From contig VZQC01013847.1 of assembly GCA_009823505.1 (NCBI GenBank), positions 712,813 through 776,812 on the forward strand: a DNA stretch of 64,000 nt, written 5' to 3'. Of this stretch, positions 1 to 11,269 are shown in pieces. A program made the position numbers and the translations under genes. This stretch comes from Rhizomys pruinosus (Eukaryota; Chordata; Mammalia; Rodentia; Spalacidae). How positions within the stretch are numbered: position 1 is the stretch's first letter; every line of letters starts with the position of its first letter. The notes beneath the pieces were generated by a model. The model searched no databases and was not told where the DNA came from. It saw nothing but the letters and a program-made list of their open reading frames with translations.

Positions 1-137
1 CTAAGAACCGTCTTTAACTCCAGTTCCAGGGGAATCCAACGCTCTCTTCTGACCTCTGAGGCATTGCGCAACACAGGTGCACCAACCTACATGCAGACAG
101 TACACTCATACACATAAAAATAACAAAAAAAAATTTT
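1..137 (+). mobile_element. B2-type SINE, 3' part cut by window edge
   Basis: Body and A-rich tail of a B2 element (ccagttccagggg, then tgcagacagtacactcatac and an A tail). It carries the single, not the duplicated, ccagttccagg block. Confidence 0.8.
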
Positions 138-156
138 AAATCAGACATTTTGAGAC

Positions 157-575
157 TGGGGAGATGGCTCAGTGGTTAAGAGCACATACTGCTCTTGCAG
201 AGAACCCAGCACCCACATTAGATGGCTTACAACCAGCCACTATAATTGCAGCTCCAAGGGATCTGAAGGCCAGGCCCCGCACTGGTGTGCACATAACTCC
301 CCACCAGGACAAAAAATCAGTCAATCAGATGGTCCTCCTCCTCCTGACACTTTTAAAAGCAATATTTGAGGGGCTAGAGAGATGGCTCAGTGGTTAAGAG
401 CAGTGGCTGTTGCAGAGCACCCGGGTTCATGGCCCAGCCCCCGCATGGCTACTAACAACCTTCTGTAACTCCAGATCCAGGGGGTCCAAAGCCCTCCTCT
501 GACCTCTTTGTGTATCATGCAATACTGATGCACTTACATACATGAAGGTATTAACATTGATATAAATAAAGTAAA
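157..575 (+). mobile_element. Two consecutive B2-type SINEs
   Basis: Two tRNA-like heads (gagatggctcagtggttaag) at about 157 and 370. The first is short and diverged to about 350; the second runs to an A/T-rich tail at about 575. Both lie in the ACLY intron before exon 776-926. Confidence 0.75.
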
Positions 576-775
576 AAATAAAATTTAAAAAAGAAAGACA
601 AATCAGTTTGTAGTAATTCCAGAGCTGCTCAGGAATCTGAAGGTTTTGGGTTGGAAGGTAGCTCTCCTGAATTTGAGTGTTCAGGAATGTGGGAGAAAGG
701 AGTGTGTCCTTGTCACCTTAGCTCCCAGCCTTTGTCCTGACTCCTTTCCCTGTGCCACTGTACACCTTTCTCTAG

Positions 776-1561
776 GTTACCCAAGTATTCCTGCCAGTTT
801 ATTGAGATGTGTCTGATGGTGACAGCGGATCATGGACCAGCCGTCTCCGGGGCCCATAACACCATCATCTGTGCTCGGGCTGGAAAGGACCTGGTCTCCA
901 GCCTCACGTCAGGGCTGCTCACTATTGTAAGTGTGGCCTCCTGGGAAGTGACAGTAGGGACACTGGGCTTTGGCATCCTGCTGCCTGACTGCAGCAGACT
1001 CCTAGGAGCCCCTAGGTGTAAAGCACAGGCACCATATAGTTTGGGTCATCCTGGGTTAATTTGCAGATCTAGAAAAACCATCACAGCTCATCATGGGCTT
1101 GTTTCTTTTACAGGGGGATCGATTTGGGGGGGCCTTGGATGCAGCAGCCAAGGTGTTCAGTAAAGCCTTTGACAGCGGCATTATCCCCATGGAATTTGTG
1201 AACAAGATGAAGAAGGAAGGAAAACTGATCATGGGCATTGGCCACCGAGTGAAATCGGTAAATGGATGCTCACCATAAGAGGGGAGACCTCGCAATGATG
1301 GGTACCGATGAGAGATTGTTGATGCAGTTAGAAACACTGACACTAGGGGCTGGAGAGATGGCCTAGCAGTTAAGAGCGACAACCGCTCTTACAGAGGACC
1401 TGGGTTTGATCCCCAGCACCCACATGGCGGCTGAGAACCGTCTGAAACTCCAATTCCAGGAGAACTCCAGTTCCAGGGGAATCCGACGCCCTCTTCTGAC
1501 CTCCGCACGACACGGGTGCACAAACCTACATGCAGACAGTGCATTCATACACATACAGAAA

Positions 1562-1600
<39 letters not shown>

Positions 1601-2695
1601 ATAGAAACACTGACACTCATGACGCACAGTATGCAGAGCTTGGGCACATAGACAGGTGCCAAACAGAAGATGGCTAGCTTTCCTTAGTCATAATACAGAT
1701 TGCCCTAAGAGCATTCAGTTAGCTTTCCAAGTAACCTTTATAGGAGAAAGAACTGAGATTAGGGTGAAGGAGACACATCTGTTACTTTGCACCAGACTCT
1801 ACCTAATGCTTCACAGGTCTCGGCTGTGACAGACCAGGCTCATCTTCTGCTCATTCTGCATCTGCCGTGGGTTGGCCACAGCTCTGCTGTCGTCTGTGCT
1901 GGGCAACACTGGTCCTGCTGTGTTCATCTCTCGTCAGAGGGAACCCCAATGGCGCACTGTGAGGGGTCTCTGTGCTGACCTCTCGTCAGAGGGGACCCCA
2001 ATGGCGCACTGTGAGGGGTCTCTGTGCTGATCTCTCGTCAGAGGGGACCCCAATGGCGCACTGTGAGGGGTCTCTGTGCTGACCTCTCTTCAGAGGGGAC
2101 CCCAGTGGCGCACTGTGAGGGGTCTCTGTGCTGATCTCTTGTCAGAGGGGACCCCAATGGCGCACTGTGAGGGGTCTCTGTGCTGACCTCTCGTCAAAGG
2201 GGACCCCAGTGGCACACTGTGAGGGGTCTCTGTGCTGACCTCTCATCAGAGGGGACCCCAGTAGCACACTGTGAGGGGTCTCTGCTGACCTTTCGTCAGA
2301 GGGGACCCCAATGGCGCACTATGAGGGGTCTCTGCTGACCTCTCGTCAGAGGGGACCCCAGTGGCACACTGTGAGGGGTCTCTGTGCTGATCTCTCGTCA
2401 GAGGGGACCCCAATGGCGCACTGTGAGGGGTCTCTGTGCTGACCTCTCGTCAGAGGGGACCCCAATGGCACACTGTGAGGGGTCTTTGCCGATCTCTCGT
2501 CAGAGGGGACCCCAGTGGCACACTGTGAGGGGTCTCTGTGCTGACCTCTCATCAGAGGGGACCCCAGTGGCACACTGTGAGGGGTCTCTGTGCTGACCTC
2601 TCGTCAGAGGGGACCCCAATGGCACACTGTGAGGGGTCTCTTAAAACTCTCCTGCCGAGTTACTGCTTCACTTGCCCTTATTTTTTTTTTTAGCT

Positions 2696-2730
<35 letters not shown>

Positions 2731-5700
2731 TTGTGTGTGCATATACAAGTGTATGCTACTGCATGTATGGAGGTCTGAAGACAGCCTGTAGGGTCAGTTT
2801 TATTCTTCCACCAAGTGGGTCCCAGGGTTGGAACTCAGGTTTTCAGGCTTGGCAGCAAGTGCCTTAATTCTCTGAGCCATTGCTTTGGCCTCTCACTCAT
2901 CACATTTCCTGGGCCAAAGCAAGTCAGATGGTTACACTTCTTGGTGCAGAAGAATGGCAATATTAGGGCAAGCCCAGTTGGGATAGTTCCATGGGGAAAG
3001 ACAGTTTTTTATTTTTATTTACTTATTCTTTGGCCTTTTTGGGACAGGGTCTCCCTGTAGCCCCAGCTATCCTGGAACTCACTCTGTAGACCAAGCTGGC
3101 CTTGAACTCACAAAGATCCGCCTGCCTCTGCCTCCCAAGTGCTAGGATTAAAGGCGTGCACCACCACGCCCGGCTTTTTTAGGTCTTTTCAATACAGGGT
3201 CCCGGTGTAGCCCCAGCTCTCCTGGAACTCACTATGTAGACCAGAATGGCCTTAAACTCACAGAGATAGGTCTGCCTCTGCCCCCAAGTGCTGGGATTAA
3301 AGGCATGTCCCACCGTGCCCAGCAATAATACATTTTTTTAAATTAATGAATTAATTTATTTTTGGGTCTTTTTGAGACAGGGTCTCCCTGTAGCCCCAGC
3401 TGACCTGGAATTTTATTTATTTTTGTATGTGTATGAATGTACTGTCTGCCTGATGTTAGACCTACATGGTATGAATGGGCCAGGTGCCTGTGCTAGTTCC
3501 AGGGTAAGACATGTACAGCTCTGTGTACTTATGACATGAGTACAAATGATCTCCCTGGGCTACCATGTCTAAGTGGGTTTTTCCATAACTTTGGATCTTT
3601 TTTAGATAAACAACCCAGATATGCGAGTGCAGATCCTCAAAGACTTCGTCAAGCAGCACTTCCCTGCCACCCCACTGCTTGATTACGCCCTGGAAGTAGA
3701 GAAGATTACCACCTCAAAGGTACCACAGGAAGACCCCTGCTCACATTCTGGGATGGATTTCTTCTAGGACATGGGAGGCAATCTGATTCGATAGCTAAAA
3801 GAAAACTTCGTTGGGTTGGGGGAAGGTGTTATTTTGTTGAGACAGGGCTTACAGGATGGTTTTGAAATCACTGTAGTCAAGGATGACCTTCATCTCCCAT
3901 CCCCTGCTCCAATGGAAATTTTTATTTATTTACTTATATATTTTATTATTTGGGTCTTTTTGTGACAGGGTCTCCCTGTAGCCCCAGCTGGCCTGGAACT
4001 CCCTATGTAGACCAGGCTGGCCTTGAACTCACAGAGATCTGCCTGTCTCTGCCTCCCTAGTGTGTATGCCAACCATACTCATTTGAAATGGTATGAAGAG
4101 TCATAGTAACTATGTTAGGTAGCTTTACATTGCTGTGACGTTTATCTGACAGAAACAACTTAAAGGGGGAGGGATTTACTTTGTTCAGTGGCAAGAAGTT
4201 TCAGCCTGATGGCAGGGATGGTACAGCAGGACAGAGCAGCTCACATCATCACCCATGATGGCTGGGAAGCAGAGAGATGCCTGTTCTAGCCAACCCTCCT
4301 TTTCTCCCTTCTGCCTGGACTCCCAGCCCCAGGGTGGTGCTCCCATTCAGAGCAGGTCTTCTCCCCTTAGTTAATCCCCTGTGGAAAGCTCTCACCGATA
4401 TACTCAGAGGTGAGTGCTGCTATCTCCTAGGAGCTTCTCTGGCCAATCAAGTTTACAAAGTAATAGGAGTAGTAATAGTGGGAAAATTGGGGAGGGGGGG
4501 AGAAAGAGAGAGAGAGAGACTGAAATTTTTGCCTTCCCAGAAGCCAAATCTTATCCTGAATGTGGATGGTTTCATTGGTGTTGCATTTGTGGACATGCTT
4601 AGGAACTGCGGCTCCTTTACCAGGTGAGCATTGTGCCCTTCTCTTGATTCTGCAGTCATTCATTGTTGTTGCTGTTTCCTCCCAACTATAAGAGGATATA
4701 GATAGTATGGAAGAATAGAAAGCAAAAACTACAGCACACCTCTTTTCCACTTTGAAACTCTAGAGCTCCTGGGCAGCAGTGCTGTGTGTTGGGAGGAAGG
4801 TGGAATGACTCATTTTAAAACTACAAGTTGGCTGGGCGTGGTGGCACACGCCTTTAATCCTAGCACTTGGGAGGCAGAGGCGGGCGGATCTTTGTGAGTT
4901 CAAGGCCAGCCTGGTCTACAGAGTGAGTTCCAGGACAGCTGGGACTACAGGGAGACCCTGTCTCGAAAAGACCAAAAAAAAACAAAACTACAAGTTGTCA
5001 ACCGGGCATGGTGGTGCATGCCTTTAATCCTAGCACTTGGGAGGCAGAGGCAGGCAGATCTCTGTGAGTTCAAGGCCAGCCTGGTCTACAGAGTGAGTTC
5101 CAGGCCAACTGGGACTAAAGGGAGACCCTGTCTCAAAAAGACAAAAAAAAAAAAGTTAAAAAAAAAAATTCAAGTTGTCTGTGTGTTATAGGGAGGAAGC
5201 TGATGAATATGTTGACATTGGAGCCCTCAACGGCATCTTTGTGCTTGGAAGGAGTATGGGCTTTATTGGTGAGTTGGCTGTTGTTTTAAGGTGATTTTGT
5301 TGTTGCTGTTTTCTTTTCTGATACTCCACAATTTTCTTTTTTATTTATCTTTTTTATTATTTTTTTTTTTTGATACTCCACAATTTTCTAATCCTACTCT
5401 ATTTCCTTGTGTGAAAAGTTTCCACCACAGATGTCACCTTTTGTAATCCTTATGGTGTGTGTGCGCAATAGCATATGTGCAGAGGGCTCAGTCATTTATA
5501 TATATTTTTATTTTATGTGTATGAATATTTTGCTGCATGTATGTAAGTGCATCGATGTCATACAGTGCCCATGGAGGTCAGAAGAAGGCATCAGATCCTC
5601 CTGGAACTAGAGTTGGGGTGGTTGTTAGCTACCATGTGGGTGCTGGGAACCAAACCCAGGTCCTTTGCAAGAGCAGCCAGTGAGTGCTCTTAACCAAGGA

Positions 5701-6204
5701 GCCATCTCTCCAGCCTTGAATTGTCTGAATTGTCATTCTTTTTTTTTTTTTTAATTTTATTTATTTCTGTATGTGTATGAATGTACTGTCTGCATGCAAG
5801 TTTGTGCACCCGTGTTGTGCAATGCCGCGGAGGTCAGAAGACGGTCTCGGATTCCCCTGGGCCATCTCTCCAGCCCCTGAATTGTCATTCTTAATCTTTA
5901 ACTTTCCCTTTTGTCTTTACCTGTATTATTCTTGGGGAATAATTTCCTAAATTATTTATTTATATAAATATATATTATATATAATATATTTATAATTTAT
6001 AATTTATTATAATATATATTAAAATTATAATATTATAATATATAATTTATATAATTATATTATATATATATAAATTATATAATAATTTACCTAAATTATT
6101 CTTGGGAATAATTTCCATTGCTATCTTAGAAATGTAGAATTAAATCTAAATCTGATTATTCTACCTATAGAATGGATCTGGATTTACTGCCTTATGGCTT
6201 TGGG

Positions 6205-6242
<38 letters not shown>

Positions 6243-6896
6243 ATCCAGGGAGGACTTCATGCTTATTAGGCAAGCGCCCTTCCACAGAGCTACCGCCCTG
6301 GCGTATATCAGGACAGTTCCCCTCTTTATCCNTGGTTAGCTACCATGTGGGTGCTGGGAACCAAACCCAGGTCCTTGAAGAGCAGCCGTGAGTGCTTTTA
6401 ACCAAGGAGCCATCTCTCCAGCCTTGAATTGTCTGAATTGTCATTTCTTTTTTTTTTTTTTTATTTTATTTATTTCTGTATGTTATGAATGTACTGTCTG
6501 CATGCAGTTTGTGCACCCGTGTTGTGCAATGCCGCGGAGGTCAGAAGACGGTCTCGGATTCCCCTGGGCCATCTCTCCAGCCCCTGAATTGCATTTTAAT
6601 CTTTAACTTTCCCTTTGTCTTTACCTGTATTATTCTTGGGAATAATTTCCTAATTATTATTTATATAAATATATATTATTATATATATTATAATTATAAT
6701 ATATTATATAATATATATAATTATTATATATAATATATAATTTATATAATATATATTATATATTATAAAATTATATATATTTCTAAATTATTCTTGGGAA
6801 TAATTTCCATTGCTATCTTAGAAATGTAGAATTAAATCTAAATCTGATTATTCTACCTATAGAATGGATCTGGATTTACTGCCTTATGGCTTTGGG

Positions 6897-6937
<41 letters not shown>

Positions 6938-7167
6938 CCAGGGAGGACTTCATGCTTATTAGGCAAGCGCCCTTCCACAGAGCTACCGCCCTGGCGTATA
7001 TCAGGACAGTTCCCCTCTTTATCCTTCACTATGCTTAGGAAACTAACAAAAAAGGTACACTCCTCATTTTAGGGCACTATCTTGATCAGAAGAGGCTGAA
7101 ACAGGGGCTGTATCGCCATCCCTGGGATGATATTTCCTATGTTCTTCCGGAACACATGAGCATGTAA
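776..7167 (+). CDS. ACLY: ATP-citrate synthase (ATP-citrate lyase), C-terminal part, six exons
   Basis: Cytosolic enzyme that converts citrate, CoA and ATP to acetyl-CoA and oxaloacetate for lipid synthesis and histone acetylation. Coding exons: 776-926, 1114-1257, 3606-3719, 4541-4623, 5192-5268 and 7073-7167 (stop TAA 7165-7167). They join in phase to 220 residues, equal to about residues 882-1101 of the 1101-residue family protein; the N-terminal part lies upstream of the window. The segment is the citrate-synthase-homology domain. With that numbering, the catalytic positions are present: His900 (ADHG) in the first exon, His975 (GIGHRVKS) ending the second, and Asp1026 (LNVDG) in the fourth. 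The protein ends PEHMSM, as in other mammals. All introns are GT-AG. The intron 5269-7072 holds a probable assembly duplication, but both exons beside it are intact. Identification is essentially certain. Confidence 0.98.
1345..1601 (+). mobile_element. Young B2-type SINE with perfect target-site duplication
   Basis: Full-length element starting ggggctggagagatgg and ending in an AAAT run (about 1560-1601). A perfect 16-bp target-site duplication (tagaaacactgacact) lies at 1329-1344 and 1602-1617. It has the duplicated aactccaattccaggag block typical of the young subfamily here. Confidence 0.92.
1924..2645. repeat. 52-bp minisatellite, about 14 copies, in ACLY intron
   Basis: Head-to-tail array whose unit contains cagaggggaccccaatggcg and cactgtgaggggtctctgtg. 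The spacing of the cagagg block is 52 bp (about 1935, 1987, 2039), and a few units are 49-50 bp through loss of tgt. Fourteen gaggggtct cores can be counted. Copies differ at fixed sites (gacc/gatc, cgtc/catc, aatggcg/agtggca). The period is not a multiple of three, so open frames across it are accidental. Confidence 0.95.
2695..2732. repeat. (TTTA)n microsatellite
   Basis: Nine or so TTTA units forming the tail of the reverse-oriented B2/B3-like element that follows it to about 2893. Confidence 0.9.
2733..2893 (-). mobile_element. B3-type (B2 superfamily) SINE, reverse
   Basis: Diverged element recognised from caccaagtgggtcccagg, gcttggcagcaagtgcc and tctgagccattg, read on the minus strand. 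Confidence 0.65.
3028..3413 (-). mobile_element. Cluster of three reverse B1 SINEs
   Basis: Two complete B1 copies (about 3028-3175 and 3182-3324) and a 3' fragment (about 3360-3413), each with gacagggtctccctgtagcc-like sequence; the full copies end with caccacgcccggc-like sequence. They lie in the ACLY intron before exon 3606-3719. A short reverse B2 tail fragment follows to about 3450. Confidence 0.88.
3951..4065 (-). mobile_element. B1 SINE, reverse
   Basis: Contains gacagggtctccctgtagcc and gaccaggctggccttgaact; the last part of the element is missing after cctccctagtg. Confidence 0.85.
4107..4400. repeat. Possible old rodent interspersed repeat, unclassified
   Basis: Begins with ttgctgtgacgtttatctga followed by an ag-rich stretch, resembling a common rodent repeat also suggested at 8400-8720. 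I cannot name the family from sequence alone. Confidence 0.35.
4829..5152 (+). mobile_element. Two tandemly placed B1 SINEs
   Basis: B1 at about 4829-4982 (ggctgggcgtggtggcacac to the A tail) and again at about 5002-5152, each with a ggagaccctgtctc end and A-rich tail. The second ends only 40 bp before ACLY exon 5192-5268. Confidence 0.93.
5501..5878 (-). mobile_element. Two reverse B2-type SINEs
   Basis: A near full-length reverse copy (about 5501-5716, ending ccatctctccagcc) and an internally deleted one (about 5739-5878) that jumps from cggattcccctgg straight to gccatctctccagcccc. Confidence 0.85.
5945..6090. repeat. AT-rich low-complexity tract
   Basis: Almost pure A/T with many TATA and ATATAT runs and self-complementary stretches. 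The second version at about 6650-6775 differs by many small indels. Confidence 0.9.
6207..6240. repeat. (GT)n microsatellite, copy 1
   Basis: Seventeen GT units; its counterpart in the second duplication copy lies at 6899-6934 with eighteen. Confidence 0.95.
6332..6332. other. Single ambiguous base (N) at a probable contig join
   Basis: The only N in the first half of the window. It falls exactly where the unique end of copy 1 meets the start of copy 2 of the 0.7-kb duplication. Confidence 0.9.
6335..7024. repeat. Copy 2 of the 0.7-kb tandem duplication
   Basis: Matches 5624-6331 end to end but has many one- and two-base deletions (for example ccttgaagagcagccgtgag where copy 1 has cctttgcaagagcagccagt). 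The deletions are spread evenly through SINE, AT tract and unique sequence, as in unpolished long reads. It continues directly into the sequence before the last ACLY exon. Confidence 0.93.
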
Positions 7168-7975
7168 GTGAACCAGGAGCCCTACTGCAGAAGAGGGAAG
7201 CCGAGAACTTCTTGCCAGGTGCTGGTGTGTAGACAGCTGGCGGTGCAGTGCACTGTGGGGATGGACCTGGAAGCCAAGTAGCCATTGATGAAGGAGGACC
7301 AGCACTCGTTCAGTCCACACAAAGAAGCTTAGTGTTGTTTTTTTTTATAAGCATAGAAATAAGAAATCAAGCCAATACTTGTGACATTTGCTCTTCTTCC
7401 TTGTAGGGTGTATGATGTTGCTTTCTTTTTCTAATTAGTTAAATGTTTTTCCCCTGGAGGAAGGGACTGAAACTTCAGGATACTATCCGTTTAAAAGGAC
7501 CATTGCATCTGGTTTTTCCAATTCCCTTTTGTCCTCTCATACCACATGAAGAACATTATATTAATCTTATTTTTAAGGATCTTTTTTCTATGTTCTGTGT
7601 TAAGGATTTATTTAGTATCCCACTGAAATGTTCTGTGTTACAGATCAATGTCTACTTATGTCAGGGGAGGGGGATGGGACCATTGCATCCTTAGCCATTG
7701 TCACACAAACCTGGAGTAAGTAGTAACTTAAAATGTAAAGTTGTAACATACATGTGTCTAAAATGGAAATGCAAAGCAAAAAGCTGTGAACTGTTTTGTG
7801 TCTTATGTGCTCTGTATTTATGCAGCTGACTTGTCTGTTACTAAAATGTGGGTCCAAAGACTCATCTCTAGTTATTTTGCATCTATAACCCACAAAGATT
7901 TTGGGCAGCTGCCACCTCCGTCTCTTCTCTGTATTATCATGTCTGATTTAAATAAAGTATATAATAACAATGAAG
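7168..7975 (+). other. ACLY: ACLY 3' untranslated region with candidate poly(A) signal
   Basis: Stretch after the ACLY stop with no SINE until 8040. An AATAAA at 7951-7956 is followed by AT-rich sequence and would give a 3' UTR of about 800 nt, a usual size for this gene. The end is inferred from the hexamer only. Confidence 0.6.
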
Positions 7976-8040
7976 TCATACTGCCATTTCAGGTCATCCA
8001 TATCTTCTGTATGCCTTTGAGGGTTTTTGTTTTGTTTGTT

Positions 8041-8190
8041 TCGTTTTGCCTTTTCGAGACAGGGTCTCCCTGCAGCCCCAGCTATCCTGGAACTCCCTAT
8101 GTAGAACAGGCTGGCCTTGAATTCACAGAGATCCGCCTGCCTCTGCTTCCTGAGTGCTGGGATTAAAGGCATGTGCCACCATGTCCAGCA
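8041..8190 (-). mobile_element. B1 SINE, reverse
   Basis: Contains cgagacagggtctccctgca through gtgccaccatgtccagc. It lies just past the inferred ACLY poly(A) site. Confidence 0.92.
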
Positions 8191-8225
8191 AGAAGTGAAG
8201 GAGTATTTTTAAATACTGGAAGAAA

Positions 8226-8312
8226 ACTGGGTGTGGTGGTGCATGCCTTTAATCCCAACCTTCAGGAGGCAAGGGCAGGGAGATCTCTGTGATTAACGCC
8301 AGCCCCGTCTGC
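8226..8312 (+). mobile_element. B1 SINE fragment
   Basis: 5' half of a B1 (ctgggtgtggtggtgcatgc), running into the TA repeat. Confidence 0.8.
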
Positions 8313-8351
8313 TATATATATATATATATATATATATATCATATATATATA
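8312..8351. repeat. (TA)n microsatellite
   Basis: About 40 bp of alternating T and A with one interruption (tc at 8339-8340). Confidence 0.93.
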
Positions 8352-8399
8352 TCTTTCTATAGGGAGAAATGGCTCCATGCTTGTATAGTCACTTTTCTG

Positions 8400-8720
8400 T
8401 CTGTGATAAAAACACGCATGACCAAGGAACTTATAAAAGGAAGAGTTTATTTGGACTTACAGATTGAACGGTTCCAGGGAATTAGAGTCCATTGTGGGGG
8501 GAGGCAGGGCGGCTGAAGACAGGAGCAGCAAACCGAGGGTCACATCTCACAAGAGCACAGGAAGCAGAGAAAGCGGCTGGAGACCACAAGGCTTGTTAAA
8601 CTCCCACAGCACTGCCCCCAGTGACATACCTCCCCCAGCATGGCCACAAACCTTCTAACACCTCTCAAAACAGCCACCAACGAAGACAAATGTCTGAATA
8701 CTTACGATGGGGGAAACTCA
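8400..8720. repeat. Possible old rodent interspersed repeat, unclassified
   Basis: The pattern gaagagtttatttggactta, then ccccagtgacatacctcccc and aaccttctaacacctctcaa recalls a widespread rodent repeat. No protein can be supported; open frames here are short. Confidence 0.4.
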
Positions 8721-9015
8721 TTAACATGTAAGACTGATCTCACAGGGACGAATCATTACGAACTATCAGTGGGGCGCACAGTGCTTGACCACCAGGGGAA
8801 CGTGATGCTCTGTCTTCTGTGGGCACCTGCACGCACATGCACAGCCACACATACATTTTTAAAAGAAGTCTTAAAAATGAAAAATATACTCCTAAACTGT
8901 TCCTCCCCTTTTCTCAGTGAATGGCAACCAAGGTTTTCCCATGGAACTGCCCCTGATCTGTCCATTGTGCTCTACTCGCTGGGCCCTTATCCTTTTTTTT
9001 TTTTTTTTTTTCTTT

Positions 9016-9153
9016 TTTGAGACAGGGTCCTCCCTATAGTCCCCAGCTGTCCTGGAACTCACATCTGTAGACCAGGCTGGCCTTGAACTCACAAAGATCC
9101 CATGCCTCTGCCCCCGAGTGCTAGGATTAAAGGCGTGCGCCACCATGCCCAGC
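9016..9153 (-). mobile_element. B1 SINE, reverse, with 19-base poly(T)
   Basis: The T run at 8993-9011 is the reversed A tail; the element ends caccatgcccagccc. Small insertions (ggtcctccctatagtcccc) make it diverged. Confidence 0.88.
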
Positions 9154-9229
9154 CCTTTTTTCTTTTTTGTCCCCATACTATCTAGTCTCCATATAGGCAC
9201 ACAATGATACTTTAAAAATATCCTATTTA

Positions 9230-9620
9230 AGTGTGGCGCACGCTTTAATCCTAGCACTTGGAGGCAGAGGCAGGCGGATCTTTTGAGTTCAAGCCAACCT
9301 GGTCTACAGAGTGAATTCCAGAACAGCTGGGGCTACAGGGAGACCCTGTCTCGAAAAGACAAAAAATAAAATAATAAATAAAATATTCTATTTATTATTT
9401 TCGTTCTATGTATATTAGTGTATTGCCTGCATGATATATATATATATATAGTAAAGTGTACCCATGTCATGTAATGCTCATGGAGGTTCCAGAAGATGAT
9501 TGCCCTGGACCTGGTCGTATGGACAGTTGTTAGCAGCCGTTTGGGGTGCTGGGAATCTAAACCTAGGTCCTCTGCAAGAGCAGTCAGTGCTCTTAACCAC
9601 TGAGCCAGTCTCTCTAGCCC
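9230..9620. mobile_element. Forward B1 followed by reverse B2
   Basis: B1 (+) at about 9230-9362 with several single-base deletions, then B2 (-) at about 9406-9620 carrying a short TA run (9436-9450) and ending gccagtctctctagccc. Confidence 0.83.
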
Positions 9621-9651
9621 ACCAGTGATACTTTAAAAAAATCAAGTTGAG

Positions 9652-10075
9652 GGGCTGGGAGAGATGGCCTAGCAGATTAAGAGCGCCGACGCTCTTGCAG
9701 AGGACCCAGGTTTCGATCCCCAGCACCACATGGTGGCCAAACCTCTGAAACTCCAATTCCATAGAGAACTCCAGTCCAGGGGAATCCGACACCCTCTTCT
9801 GACCTCCGCGGCATCGCACGACTGGTGCCAAATTGCATGCAGACAGTACATTCATACACATACAAAAATAATAAAATTAATAAAAAAAATTTTTTTTAAA
9901 AGTTGAAGGTTGGCAAGATGGCTCACTGAGTAAGGGTGCTTGCCACCAAGCCCACTGCCCAAGTTTGATCTCTAGGACTCACGTGGTGGAAGAAGAAAAC
10001 TGACTTCCACAGGCACACCAGGGTCCTTACACATCTACACACCTACATATGTACACACAAATCAATGTAAAAAGT
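9652..10075 (+). mobile_element. Young B2 followed by B3-type SINE
   Basis: B2 at about 9652-9888 is of the subfamily with the duplicated aactccaattcca block but has several indels. A B3-like element (gcttgccaccaagcccactg) follows at about 9907-10075. Confidence 0.83.
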
Positions 10076-10211
10076 AAAATCAAATTAAGCTACTCCTTAA
10101 AGTCCAAAAGTGGCTGTTATTCATTTTTATCTAGTACATATGAGATAGTAATTATGCAGCAAACATTTGATTCAGCATTACTTCATTTAATCCTAGAATC
10201 TTACAAAATCG

Positions 10212-10655
10212 GCAATATTTGTTGTGGTACACGCCTTTAATCCCAGCACTAGGGAGGCAAAGGCAGGAGGATCTCTGAGCTCAAGGCCAGCCTGGTCTAC
10301 AGAGTGAGTTCCAGGACAGCTGGGGGGCTACAGGGAAACCCTGTCTCAAAAAGACAAAAAAAAATTTTTTTTTTCTTTCTGTGAGTCAGAAAGATGGCTG
10401 CTTGACTATCTGAGTTGGATTCCCCAGACCTCACGTGGTGGGAGGAGAGAGACTCCACACAAGTCACTGTGACAGGAGTGCACACACAAATGAACGAATT
10501 AATTCTAGGGGTTGGGAGCTGAGAAGATAGCTCAGCAGTAAAGGTGCCTTCCACTAAGCCTGATAACCAGAGTTCCATCCTCTGAAAAAAACCCACACGG
10601 TGGAAGGAGAGAAACTTCCTCAAATTGTCCTCCGACATCCACATCAAGTAATAAA
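10212..10655 (+). mobile_element. B1 and two B2/B3-type SINEs
   Basis: B1 at about 10212-10362; a diverged B3-like piece at about 10380-10500; a B2 superfamily element at about 10509-10655 (aagatagctcagcagtaaag). Confidence 0.78.
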
Positions 10656-10669
10656 AGTTGTTTTCCCAG

Positions 10670-10828
10670 CTGGGCGTGGTGGCGCACGCCTTTAATCCTA
10701 GGCACTTGGGAGGCAGGCAGGCGGATCTTTGTGAGTTCGAGGCCAGCCTGGTCTACAGAGTGAATTCCAGGACAGCTAGAGCTACAGGGAGACCCTGTCT
10801 CAGAAAAGACCAAAAAAAAAAAAAAAAG
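10670..10828 (+). mobile_element. B1 SINE
   Basis: Full-length element from agctgggcgtggtggcgcac to an A tail at about 10811-10827. Confidence 0.93.
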
Positions 10829-10962
10829 TTTTTTCCCAAGCCTATTTATTTGTGCTGAGACGTTTAAAATCCAAAGGCATCTAACGTAGTTTACGTAAAA
10901 TACAAGTAAATAATCCCAACCTTGTGTTCCATAAGACACCCTGTCTCAAAACGACAAAGTAG

Positions 10963-11180
10963 GAGTTGGAAAGGTGGCTCTCAGCCCCAGAGCACTGGCT
11001 GCTGTTGCAGAGGACCCGGCTTCAATTCCCAGCACTCGCATGATGGTTAACAACTGTCCATAACGCCAGTTCCAAGGGGTCCTACGCCCACTTCTGACCT
11101 CCGCCGGCATTGCACGACACATGTGGAATTACATACATGCAGACAATATACTCTCACATAAAATAATAAAATGTTTTTTT
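10963..11180 (+). mobile_element. B2-type SINE just upstream of KLHL11
   Basis: Diverged B2 (aaaggtggctctcagcccca head, catgcagacaatatactc and aaataataaaatg tail). It is the last SINE before the CpG-rich KLHL11 promoter. Confidence 0.8.
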
Positions 11181-11269
11181 AGAATTGTGTTTGTGTGTAG
11201 CGCCGATAACAAACTCCAAAGCCATCTTAAATAGAAAGCCTATGTTAACCACCAAAGGCTTCAGTCCTT

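Larger units (their letters stand above)
5624..6331. repeat. Copy 1 of a roughly 0.7-kb tandem duplication (probable assembly artefact)
   Basis: From ttagctaccatgtgggtgct to cagttcccctctttatcc. The same order of elements (B2 head, internally deleted B2, AT-rich tract, GT run, unique end) recurs at 6335-7024 after a single N at 6332. This copy has the fuller SINE sequence. Confidence 0.95.

Noticed and set aside
2346..2596. Repetitive open frames ([15 protein letters not shown] and its mirror)
   Set aside because: Shadow of the 52-bp minisatellite. The period is not divisible by three, so a coding repeat would change frame at every unit.
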